21,006 nt of DNA, from positions 1 through 21,006 of IMG/VR virus record IMGVR_UViG_3300021373_000540; one strand, written 5' to 3'. Source of the stretch: a virus. Below the pieces are notes generated by a model. The model did not search any database and had not been told where the DNA came from. It was given only the letters and a program-made list of their open reading frames with translations. This document shows positions 1 through 5,236 of this stretch, in pieces. The position numbers and the translations under genes are program-made. Numbering within the stretch: the first letter of the stretch is position 1; every line of letters begins with the position of its first letter.

Positions 1-259
1 AAGCTACCTGTGAAATAACCGTACTCTTTTTATGGCCATTGATCCCCGCCCAGACTGACACCTCGCCAGTGCGTAACCTGACGTGCTCATGCGTGTCATT
101 CCAAGGTAGGGGATAGCCGGTCGTCTGCGGTGAGCACCGTACTCGGCTCAAGAAGTCATTTTCTATCTGTGGGATAGTAATGACGTCGGCGGCTTCGGAT
201 TGTCTAAATATTTCTATCAGCTTCTGATCTGTGAAATCCCAGACTTTCACTTCTCTCAT
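1..259 (-). CDS. Replicative DNA helicase (DnaB/twinkle-like), N-terminal part, cut by window edge
   Basis: An open frame starts with ATG at 259 and runs off the left edge, giving 86 residues. The start overlaps the stop of the upstream initiator gene (ATGA arrangement). Residues about 65-86 read VSVWAGINGHKKSTVISQVA, which matches the beta-strand plus P-loop of RecA-fold phage helicases that usually read WAGINGHGKS. The position normally held by the last glycine of the P-loop is lysine here. About 64 residues precede the P-loop, too few for a Toprim primase domain, so the protein is probably a helicase without a fused primase. The neighbouring CHC2 zinc-finger and initiator genes support a role at the phage replication fork. 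The family call rests on one motif and context because the ATPase core lies outside the window. Confidence 0.7.
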   Translation of the reverse strand, partial: MREVKVWDFTDQKLIEIFRQSEAADVITIPQIENDFLSRVRCSPQTTGYPLPWNDTHEHVRLRTGEVSVWAGINGHKKSTVISQVA

Positions 260-807
260 AGTTCATATACCCCTAGCGTTACTTCTTCCTCTGTCTCATC
301 CTCCCACCGACGCTGGCGTAACCAAGTCGATGCGTGAGGGATGAATCTTTCTTCTTTACTAAACGCAAAGTCTTTGAGACCATCTTTGGCCCTTTTCTTG
401 TCCGTCTTGCTCAAGTTTCGCCAAGCAATCTGAGCAGTCTTCTTATTCACTTTCCGTGGGTAAGCCTTCCAGAAAGGCTCAAAATCTATTTCTTCAGTCG
501 TACGTGATTCCGTACTACTACGTGTATCAGTAGTATGGTTTTGCGTACTACTGGATATATTCAATGCATAGACGGTGCTTTTGCCGAAACGCTTACGCCT
601 CTCGATCAGCCCTAATTCTTCAAAACGCTTAATTGCGTAGGACACTGAGTTGCGTGTCGCACAACTGCGTCGGCAGATATCGTCATAACTTGGGAAGCAC
701 TCGCCGTTCTCATCTGCCCTATCAGCAAGTGCTATCAATATCGCTTTTTCAGTGGAGCGTATATCGACGACTTCATTGAGCGCCCAGTTGATTGCCGCGA
801 TGCTCAT
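256..807 (-). CDS. Phage replication initiator, O-like, winged-helix N-terminal domain
   Basis: The 183-residue protein has an N-terminal helix-turn-helix of the HTH_36 type: residues 1-80 include LADRADENGECFPSYDDIC, ATRNSVSYAIKRFEELGLI and a basic wing (RRKRFGKST). A Ser/Thr-rich linker follows at about 85-107. The C-terminal part (about 110-172) carries FEPFWKAYPRKVNKKTAQ and FIPHASTWLRQRRWEDE, the signature seen at the end of many phage replisome-organiser proteins. The family binds the phage origin and loads the helicase; here the helicase gene follows directly with an ATGA overlap, and the CHC2 gene precedes with the same overlap. The linker coding region contains short repeated motifs that could be the origin itself (see separate entry). 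The start at 807 is fixed by the overlap with the upstream TGA. Confidence 0.85.
   Translation of the reverse strand: MSIAAINWALNEVVDIRSTEKAILIALADRADENGECFPSYDDICRRSCATRNSVSYAIKRFEELGLIERRKRFGKSTVYALNISSSTQNHTTDTRSSTESRTTEEIDFEPFWKAYPRKVNKKTAQIAWRNLSKTDKKRAKDGLKDFAFSKEERFIPHASTWLRQRRWEDETEEEVTLGVYEL
495..554. repeat. Iteron-like repeats inside the initiator gene (candidate replication origin)
   Basis: The nonamer CGTACTACT occurs on the + strand at 511-519 and again at 544-552. CAGTAGTA, which is TACTACTG on the other strand, lies between them at 528-535, and CAGTCGTACGTG lies at 495-506. The two exact copies start 33 bases apart. In lambda the origin iterons sit inside gene O, in the stretch encoding the linker between its two domains; these repeats sit at the equivalent place. 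Slightly AT-rich DNA (GGATATATTCAATGCAT) lies beside them at 553-569. The repeats also encode Ser/Thr residues, so a low-complexity coding explanation remains possible. Confidence 0.4.
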
Positions 808-1214
808 TTAGTCTGTTCTAATAGCTCGTCGATGTAGCCGTTGGGTTGTCCGCCATTCATCAGCGCCTGACGATATCGTTCCTTCTCTTCTCTGCTAGGC
901 GTTCTACCCAGCTCGCGATCAGCGTTCCAGATCTCGACGACATAGTCATCTAGCACCTCTCTACGAATCCGCTGGAAGCCCCTATGGTTTTCCCCAGTGT
1001 CGGGAAACAAATCGCTGTAGCGTAAGCCTATGGCGTCTAGCACCTCATTAGCGCCGCACCCTGCTTTACAGTGAATTAGAATGCGTCCGTCGTCTTTTTC
1101 TTTGATGTGTAAGCTCGGACTTCTGTCGTTGTGTGATGGGCAGACTGCTACCCATTGATTAGCTGATGTCTTTCTGTGTGTCTCTAAGCGTTCCAAAATC
1201 TTATTTACAGACAT
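804..1214 (-). CDS. CHC2-type zinc-finger protein (primase zinc-binding domain only)
   Basis: From the ATG at 1214 the protein has 136 residues. The zinc-binding module is clear: CPSHNDRSPSLHI and then ILIHCKAGCGANEVLDAIGL, giving ligands C25, H28, C49 and C53, which is the CHC2 finger of DnaG-type primases that reads template DNA. After it comes GLRYSDLFPD, also typical, then a helical charged tail with no Toprim or catalytic primase domain. It may act with the adjacent helicase and initiator, either as a split primase subunit or as a DNA-binding accessory. A TTG lies one codon upstream at 1217, but the ATG has a good ribosome site (GGGGGA about 5 bases before). Its stop overlaps the initiator start as ATGA. 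Confidence 0.8.
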   Translation of the reverse strand: MSVNKILERLETHRKTSANQWVAVCPSHNDRSPSLHIKEKDDGRILIHCKAGCGANEVLDAIGLRYSDLFPDTGENHRGFQRIRREVLDDYVVEIWNADRELGRTPSREEKERYRQALMNGGQPNGYIDELLEQTK

Positions 1215-1272
1215 CAATGTCCCCCATATACTCGAAGTTGTAGTTCAAAGGCCCGTGTGGTCTCCTCTGTTT

Positions 1273-1295
1273 CCCCGCCTCGTGCGGGGTTTTTT
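1273..1295 (+). terminator. Rho-independent terminator reading rightwards, against the genes
   Basis: The + strand has CCCCGC, a five-base loop CTCGT, GCGGGG and then six Ts: a strong GC stem with a U tract. The orientation terminates transcription moving to the right, opposite to all genes here. On the minus strand the As come before the stem, so it is not a good terminator for the operon itself. It overlaps the last codons of the HTH gene, which ends at 1294. Confidence 0.75.
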
Positions 1296-1503
1296 ATTCC
1301 CCGTCGTAAGCAAGGAATTCCTCTAGGGACATGCCCAAGGCATCACAGAGTGACTGTATGGTGTGGAATTTCAAATTATCACAAGTGCGCCACCTAGCTA
1401 TTTGCTGTGGCTTGACCTCTAAACGCTCAGCTAGGTAGGCACTCGTAATCCCTGTATCAGACTGGGCGGCACGTAAGCACCGCCCTATGTTTGTAGGATT
1501 CAT
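1294..1503 (-). CDS. Cro/C1-type helix-turn-helix DNA-binding protein
   Basis: The 69-residue protein from the ATG at 1503 is essentially a single HTH_XRE domain: SAYLAERLEVKPQQIARWR forms the helix-turn-helix (about 22-40), followed by the conserved third-to-fifth helices with FHTIQSLCDALGMSLEEFL. Such proteins bind operator DNA and act as phage repressors or Cro-like regulators. A TTG one codon upstream (1506) is less likely, because the ATG overlaps the stop of the SSB-like gene as TGATG. Its position inside the replication operon suggests it could feed back on the promoter region at 3677-3746. No dimerisation or cleavage domain is present, so a Cro-like role is more likely than a RecA-sensitive repressor. 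Confidence 0.85.
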   Translation of the reverse strand: MNPTNIGRCLRAAQSDTGITSAYLAERLEVKPQQIARWRTCDNLKFHTIQSLCDALGMSLEEFLAYDGE

Positions 1504-1748
1504 CAAAACGGAATGTCCTCATCGATGAAGTCAGTTGTCGGAACTGAAGGCTTAGCCTTTGGTTGGCCGTCCTTCGGAGTGACAGACAGCTTAAAATACT
1601 TCTGCCCTTGCTTCGACTCGTTGACCCATCCACTGAGCCAGTAGTCTTTTCCTCCGACGTTTATGCTTCCCTTAAAGTCGGGATGCGAATCGGACTTCTT
1701 TTCCTTCTCACGGAAAAGGACGCCCTTGTTAGTATCATCGTATTCCAT
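1503..1748 (-). CDS. Small SSB-like protein with acidic DEDIPF tail
   Basis: The 81-residue protein shows a compact beta-rich core (about 5-58, with DFKGSINVGGKDYWLSGWV and KYFKLSVTPKD), then a Lys/Pro-rich linker and the C-terminal tail DFIDEDIPF. An acidic tail ending in Ile/Leu-Pro-Phe is the protein-docking tail of bacterial SSB proteins, and the core resembles a small phage protein family found in replication operons. I infer a single-strand DNA-binding or replication-accessory role. The ATG at 1748 has an AAAGGAG ribosome site. Its start lies inside the 3' end of the upstream small gene, and its stop overlaps the HTH gene, so all three are translationally coupled. The tail is visible directly; the fold is an inference. 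Confidence 0.6.
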   Translation of the reverse strand: MEYDDTNKGVLFREKEKKSDSHPDFKGSINVGGKDYWLSGWVNESKQGQKYFKLSVTPKDGQPKAKPSVPTTDFIDEDIPF

Positions 1749-1947
1749 TTAAAGCTCCTTTGTTCATAGTACGCTGATAGCGAGCAGACATAATGCTGAT
1801 GCATTGTGCGTCAATTTTCTTTTCTGCTTCTTCAAGCCTTGCTATTGCCCGATTGAAACTTTCATCGTCTTTGCGATTCAGATCGTCCAAAACGGTGCTA
1901 AGCAACAAACTCATCTCAAACATGAGATCTGAGCTGTCTTTAATCAT
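1735..1947 (-). CDS. Small helical protein of unknown function
   Basis: From the ATG at 1947 the protein has 70 residues, is rich in charged residues and is predicted to be mostly helical (for example FNRAIARLEEAEKKIDAQC). A GTG six codons upstream at 1965 is possible, but the ATG is preceded by AGGAGA at good spacing. It overlaps the end of the annealing-protein gene by 8 bases and the start of the SSB-like gene by 14. I recognise no family. Its place between an annealing protein and an SSB-like protein suggests a replication or recombination accessory, which is context only. Confidence 0.65.
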   Translation of the reverse strand: MIKDSSDLMFEMSLLLSTVLDDLNRKDDESFNRAIARLEEAEKKIDAQCISIMSARYQRTMNKGALNGIR

Positions 1948-2659
1948 CGTGGTTCTCCTGTTCACGGGTTTCTAAAAGGTCTGTGACCTGTTGTCGTTCT
2001 TGGGGAGTTAGCCTCGCCCAAAAAAAACGCTTTTCCTTGCTATGCATTTCGTCGACGATCTCAAACACACCTGCCTCGTCCTCGTTCTGCAAGCAATGTA
2101 CGACTTGAGTAGATGCCTCATCTGCCCAGTCGTGGATGCTTTTCTCCAAGGCTTTTATCCTTGCCTTGAATGCTGTCTTCTCATTCTTTGGCGCTGAGTT
2201 ATGTATCTCAATCTGCGCCTCTTCTTCCTGCCGCATGAAATAGAGAATGGCTAACCGCTCATCGTACTCCAGCAGTTCGTTCATTACTTCTACAGCGTTG
2301 GCTTCACTGCTCTTCTGCCGCTCTATCGCATTTACGACTTCATCAGCAGACGCGATCTCACTGCCAGCTAAACCAAAGAACGCTAAAGCACGACCGACAG
2401 CACTGGTCTCCGCATTCTCTAACGCTGACGTTGAATTGATCTTGCTAGACGTTCTCACCTCTTCAGCATAGCCCGTAGAGATCACCATGTTCGCCGCAGA
2501 TATCGTGGCTTTCATAATGATCAGCTTCTCGTTAGCCTCAATCAGCTCCGTATGAATGGTGAAGTCTGGATGTTTCTCCCTAAACTCCGATATCCGCAGA
2601 GCAACGGTTTTATATTCCTTACCGTGTATCGGAACGATACCCGTATCTTTTTTACTCAT
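1940..2659 (-). CDS. ERF/Rad52-like single-strand annealing protein (candidate)
   Basis: The 239-residue protein has an alpha/beta N-terminal part (about 8-70) followed by SALENAETSAVGRALAFFG at about 79-97. A motif of this form (NAET or NAEK, then GRALA) is characteristic of phage annealing proteins of the ERF/Rad52-like group and related families. These proteins coat and anneal single-stranded DNA during phage recombination. The C-terminal part (about 110-239) is helical and charged and ends in an acidic tail (QENHDD). A candidate PD-(D/E)XK nuclease lies just upstream and an SSB-like gene just downstream, the usual company of such proteins. The exact annealing-protein family is not certain from sequence alone. 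Confidence 0.55.
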   Translation of the reverse strand: MSKKDTGIVPIHGKEYKTVALRISEFREKHPDFTIHTELIEANEKLIIMKATISAANMVISTGYAEEVRTSSKINSTSALENAETSAVGRALAFFGLAGSEIASADEVVNAIERQKSSEANAVEVMNELLEYDERLAILYFMRQEEEAQIEIHNSAPKNEKTAFKARIKALEKSIHDWADEASTQVVHCLQNEDEAGVFEIVDEMHSKEKRFFWARLTPQERQQVTDLLETREQENHDD

Positions 2660-2942
2660 AGTTCAACTCCATGCCCTCAAAAACCTCCTCCTCGTTTAGG
2701 ACCGAGTAACCGTTCCATGTGCACGATCTGATGTCGTACTCAACGCAGTCCTCGACTCCCTTCTGACCCCAAAACTCGTATGGTTCTTTTACCTGCCACC
2801 AAGAGCAATCAAGGTCAATCTCATCCCTATCGACACGTAACCAAAGCAAGCCTTCGTCTGCATCAACAATTGAAGCACCTTCGAACTCGTCATTCTCTTC
2901 GGCTATATCAATAGCGTCTTTATGCGATATTTTTATAATCAT
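2652..2942 (-). CDS. Highly acidic 96-residue protein, unknown function
   Basis: The protein is strikingly acidic: about 27 Asp/Glu against 7 Lys/Arg in 96 residues, with many aromatics (WW, YEFW, TWNGYS). Charge is spread throughout rather than held in one tail. The ATG at 2942 follows GGAGGGATT, a good ribosome site. It overlaps the nuclease candidate by 23 bases on one side and the annealing protein by 8 bases on the other. I recognise no family. Small, strongly acidic phage proteins include DNA mimics that block host nucleases, but nothing here proves that role. Confidence 0.7.
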   Translation of the reverse strand: MIIKISHKDAIDIAEENDEFEGASIVDADEGLLWLRVDRDEIDLDCSWWQVKEPYEFWGQKGVEDCVEYDIRSCTWNGYSVLNEEEVFEGMELNYE

Positions 2943-3465
2943 AATCCCTCCAGTTTTTCGGCCCGAGGCTTCGTTGCATCATGAATCGCCACAAACTTTC
3001 AATCGGATAGAGCTGGCTCACCTTCATGGTTAAGCGCATACCATATCCAAAATCGTGCTCCGTCGACTCTTCCTTGAACGTCTTCCTGTCCATCCATCCA
3101 TTGACTCTCATGACGTTAGGATCGTCCGTAGAGCCTACAACGATCGCTATTTTCGCTTGGAATTTATCCATGCTGTCGAAGATCAATGGACCATATTCCT
3201 TACCCGTCCACTTCACGTCGATAGAGCAATCGTTCCACCACAAATCGACTCCGCCATCCGTTAGGATATTGAAGGTCGGTGCAGACAGGTTGAACAGTCG
3301 ACATATTGCGAACTCAGCTTTGAAACCGCAGACGTTTGCCTTCTCCCGACTCTGACGCTCGTTCTCAAGTCGTGGTGGGAAGCCTTGCATTTCACAGATC
3401 TTGACGGTGTCCGCCCCCATTAACTGCGCGCTATGCGCGTCTTCTTTGCTTAGCTCAATCAGCAA
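2920..3465 (-). CDS. PD-(D/E)XK-type nuclease (candidate)
   Basis: From a TTG at 3465, the protein has 181 residues. CGFKAEFAICRLFNL contributes an early helix glutamate (E51), then GGVDLWWNDCSIDVKWTG gives D74, D83 and K85, the D-x(n)-D-x-K arrangement of the PD-(D/E)XK fold. This superfamily includes phage exonucleases, Holliday-junction resolvases and restriction-type enzymes. The open frame extends to an ATG at 3525, but that would overlap the upstream gene by 71 bases; the TTG lies 9 bases after GGAGG (3475-3479) and overlaps by only 11, so I prefer it. An ATG at 3420 is also possible. Next to an annealing-protein candidate it may process DNA ends for recombination. Confidence 0.55.
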   Translation of the reverse strand: MLIELSKEDAHSAQLMGADTVKICEMQGFPPRLENERQSREKANVCGFKAEFAICRLFNLSAPTFNILTDGGVDLWWNDCSIDVKWTGKEYGPLIFDSMDKFQAKIAIVVGSTDDPNVMRVNGWMDRKTFKEESTEHDFGYGMRLTMKVSQLYPIESLWRFMMQRSLGPKNWRDYDYKNIA

Positions 3466-3676
3466 CCCAGAGATCCTCCGTTGGCTTATTAACGAACATG
3501 ACGTTCTGCCGATAGCCGAGTGCATTGATCTCGTTCATGATGCCGTAACGATCAGGTGCGCTCGCTAGGTGTGTGGTTTCAACTCTGCCGCTTGGGTACT
3601 TAGCTACCTCTTGAGCGACATATAGCCCCGTATGGGGAGGGCATGGTTCTACGTAGACCTCTAGCCAAAGTTTCAT
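3455..3676 (-). CDS. First gene of the early operon, 73 residues, unknown function
   Basis: The 73-residue protein begins MKLWLEVYVEPCPPHTGLYV and has a small mixed alpha/beta composition without membrane segments. AGGAGG at 3683-3688 lies six bases before the ATG, one of the strongest ribosome sites in the window. It is the first gene after the intergenic regulatory region and overlaps the downstream nuclease candidate. I do not recognise a family. First-position early phage genes often act on the host, but that is only a positional hint. Confidence 0.7.
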   Translation of the reverse strand: MKLWLEVYVEPCPPHTGLYVAQEVAKYPSGRVETTHLASAPDRYGIMNEINALGYRQNVMFVNKPTEDLWVAD

Positions 3677-3746
3677 GTCTAGCCTCCTCTTGTTAGACGA
3701 GTCTAGGTAATCATAGGCAAAAAGGTTGTGTCAACTATTTTGTTGA
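3677..3746 (-). promoter_or_regulatory. Intergenic regulatory region: candidate promoter and operators of the replication operon
   Basis: Seventy bases separate the endolysin stop from the first early gene. On the minus strand TTGACA (3729-3734, a perfect -35 box) is followed by TATGAT (3710-3715, five of six matches to the -10 box), but the spacer is only 13 bases, shorter than the usual 16-18. Three inverted repeats are present: GTTG-N3-CAAC at 3725-3735 overlapping the -35 box, TCAAC-N6-GTTGA at 3731-3746, and TAGAC-N2-GTCTA at 3694-3705. The half-site GTCTAG recurs at 3677-3682, between the AGGAGG and the ATG. The first two repeats with the following CTTTTT could also act as a weak terminator of the late operon. 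The HTH protein at 1294-1503 is a candidate ligand. Confidence 0.5.
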
Positions 3747-4094
3747 TTATCCGTAAGTCCACATGACGGGAGTGGTCGTTCGCATGTCGACGTGGACAAA
3801 GCCCTTAGCAACACCGATGCCAGAGAAGCCCATTTTTAGTGCTTCGTGTACGATATTCATGCGCTCGAATCCATTAGATACTGCAATATCTACTGCAATA
3901 CCTAAAGTATGCGTGCCAGGCTGATCTTTGCGTACTTCGATGCTGTGCTGTCGACTTCGATAGCCGCTAGTAATCCTAAATGGGAATCCGCACTTCTCTC
4001 TCAGCTCATCGAGCATGTGAATGAACTCGGGTTTCATTTCGTTCTCGCCGGTCTCGCGGCAACGGAACTCAGAAATATCGAAATGCTTGTACAT
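3747..4094 (-). CDS. Endolysin, peptidase M15-type D-Ala-D-Ala carboxypeptidase/endopeptidase
   Basis: The 115-residue protein is a complete single-domain peptidase of the Peptidase_M15_3 type, which cuts peptide cross-links in the cell wall. The zinc site is visible: ITSGYRSRQH at 41-50, then H62 and D69 in HTLGIAVD, and H101 in FVHVDM. There is no signal peptide or membrane anchor, so export would depend on a holin, and a GTA-type holin gene lies directly upstream with a TAATG overlap. The N-terminus (YKHFDISEFRCRETGENEM) is also typical of this family. It is the last gene of the late operon before the intergenic region. Confidence 0.9.
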   Translation of the reverse strand: MYKHFDISEFRCRETGENEMKPEFIHMLDELREKCGFPFRITSGYRSRQHSIEVRKDQPGTHTLGIAVDIAVSNGFERMNIVHEALKMGFSGIGVAKGFVHVDMRTTTPVMWTYG

Positions 4095-4468
4095 TACTTC
4101 TTCCTCAGAGACATGAGTTTATCTGCGCCACGAATGCCAAAACTGGCAGAAATAGCGAGAAACAGCAGATACTGATACCAGTCATCAAGCTCAGACAAAA
4201 CTGAAAATCCATGTCGAACACGTTCGATTATCTCAGGGTCATTTACGATTGCGCCGTAGCTGATGGCTATCAGAGGCGCGGCCAGTATAACCGTCCAGAA
4301 CTCATCCTTCCACGAGTGCATCGATGCATCGGCCATCTTGTTTTCCCAGCCAGCATCGTGCTTGATGACCTCTAACTTACGCTCGTGCTGTGCGCGCTTT
4401 TCTTCTGCTTTACGCTTAAAGTGACCGCCGACGAGTTCAGTTACTGGACCGAGGAGTGCTTGCCACAT
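4094..4468 (-). CDS. Holin, GTA_holin_3TM-like
   Basis: The 124-residue protein starts MWQALLGPVTELVGG, followed by a basic amphipathic helix (about 18-36), then DASMHSWKDEFWTVILAAPLI (about 47-67) and a second hydrophobic segment near 98-112. This order matches the GTA_holin_3TM family, named for gene-transfer-agent holins. Holins form membrane lesions that let the endolysin reach the wall. It is coupled to the endolysin by a TAATG overlap and to the upstream gene in the same way. Two strong membrane segments are visible; the short N-terminal hydrophobic stretch could be a third. Confidence 0.75.
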   Translation of the reverse strand: MWQALLGPVTELVGGHFKRKAEEKRAQHERKLEVIKHDAGWENKMADASMHSWKDEFWTVILAAPLIAISYGAIVNDPEIIERVRHGFSVLSELDDWYQYLLFLAISASFGIRGADKLMSLRKK

Positions 4469-4701
4469 TAGCGCGTAAACTCTAAGACAGTGATTAAAAG
4501 TGAAATGACACCAAGAACAAACGTGCCACCATACATCATTAACTTCTCAATCCGATCAAACCCAGACTGTGCTTTCGTCTCTAACTTGTCAAAGCGTTCA
4601 TGATGCTTGTTTAAAGTGTCTTGAATGTTCGTATACCGAACGAGACACTCTTTTTCGTGAGCTTCTAACCGTATGATTGCTTCTCGTCCCACGTTATCCA
4701 T
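4468..4701 (-). CDS. Small single-TM protein, XhlA-like layout, possible holin partner
   Basis: The 77-residue protein has a charged, coiled-coil-prone N-terminal half (IIRLEAHEKECLVRYTNIQD onward) and one membrane segment at about 56-73 (MYGGTFVLGVISLLITVL). The layout is that of XhlA-type phage lysis accessory proteins and of small proteins near holins in other phages. Its place directly before the holin and endolysin supports a lysis role, as an antiholin or holin partner. Its ATG at 4701 lies one base after the upstream TAA. Confidence 0.6.
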   Translation of the reverse strand: MDNVGREAIIRLEAHEKECLVRYTNIQDTLNKHHERFDKLETKAQSGFDRIEKLMMYGGTFVLGVISLLITVLEFTR

Positions 4702-4702
4702 A

Positions 4703-5236
4703 TTACTTACCTAACGGGTTAGCTAATTCATCCATAGCTGTCCAAGCGTCATCCATGTCTCGTTGCAAACGTCGTAGGCGCTCATCGACAGATCCTAATG
4801 CCTCAATTTTAGCATTAACAGTTATCACAGTCTCGCTGTTAGATTTCTCAACAGCGCTAATTCGATCACGTAAATCAAGTAACTCGCCCTGAGCCTTCAT
4901 GATAGCCTCTAGGTTAGCACCCAGTTCAGCCAGTTTGCCCTGCAACTCAGACACGTTGTTATCGTTAAGCTGTTGTTGCATGTTGGAAATGCTAACCTGA
5001 TAGTCCTGTAGCTTTGCAGATTGCGCTGTACGCAAGTCCTCGAATCTACCCTCTATGACTGCCGTACCTGACGTAGCATCGCTCACAGCGCCTTCAAGCG
5101 CCTCTAGTCGGCTAAAGAACTCAGAAGCTGTCCAGATACCACCGCCAATAGTTGACGCGAATGACAGCAAGATAGCTATCCAGACGCCTTTAATCTGTGT
5201 ACCGCCAACATTTAACTCTAAGTCTTCAATCGCCAT
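4703..5236 (-). CDS. Membrane-anchored coiled-coil protein, possibly spanin-like
   Basis: The 177-residue protein has one membrane segment near the N-terminus (about 17-35, GVWIAILLSFASTIGGGIW), then a long region (about 38-170) with heptad-like leucine and charge patterning. An N-terminal anchor followed by a periplasmic coiled coil is the general layout of inner-membrane spanins, and the lysis cassette follows. However, no outer-membrane lipoprotein partner with a canonical lipobox is encoded next to it, and no signature motif is visible. It could also be a virion or envelope protein. It overlaps the upstream exported-protein gene by 11 bases. Confidence 0.6.
   Translation of the reverse strand: MAIEDLELNVGGTQIKGVWIAILLSFASTIGGGIWTASEFFSRLEALEGAVSDATSGTAVIEGRFEDLRTAQSAKLQDYQVSISNMQQQLNDNNVSELQGKLAELGANLEAIMKAQGELLDLRDRISAVEKSNSETVITVNAKIEALGSVDERLRRLQRDMDDAWTAMDELANPLGK

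Noticed and set aside
1273-1295. Hairpin considered as a terminator of the leftward operon
   Set aside because: On the minus strand the A tract precedes the stem and no T tract follows, so it can only work well for rightward transcription.
3725-3746. Inverted repeats after the endolysin considered as the main late terminator
   Set aside because: The stems are only 4-5 base pairs and AT-rich, with a short T run; they are kept as part of the regulatory region rather than called a terminator.
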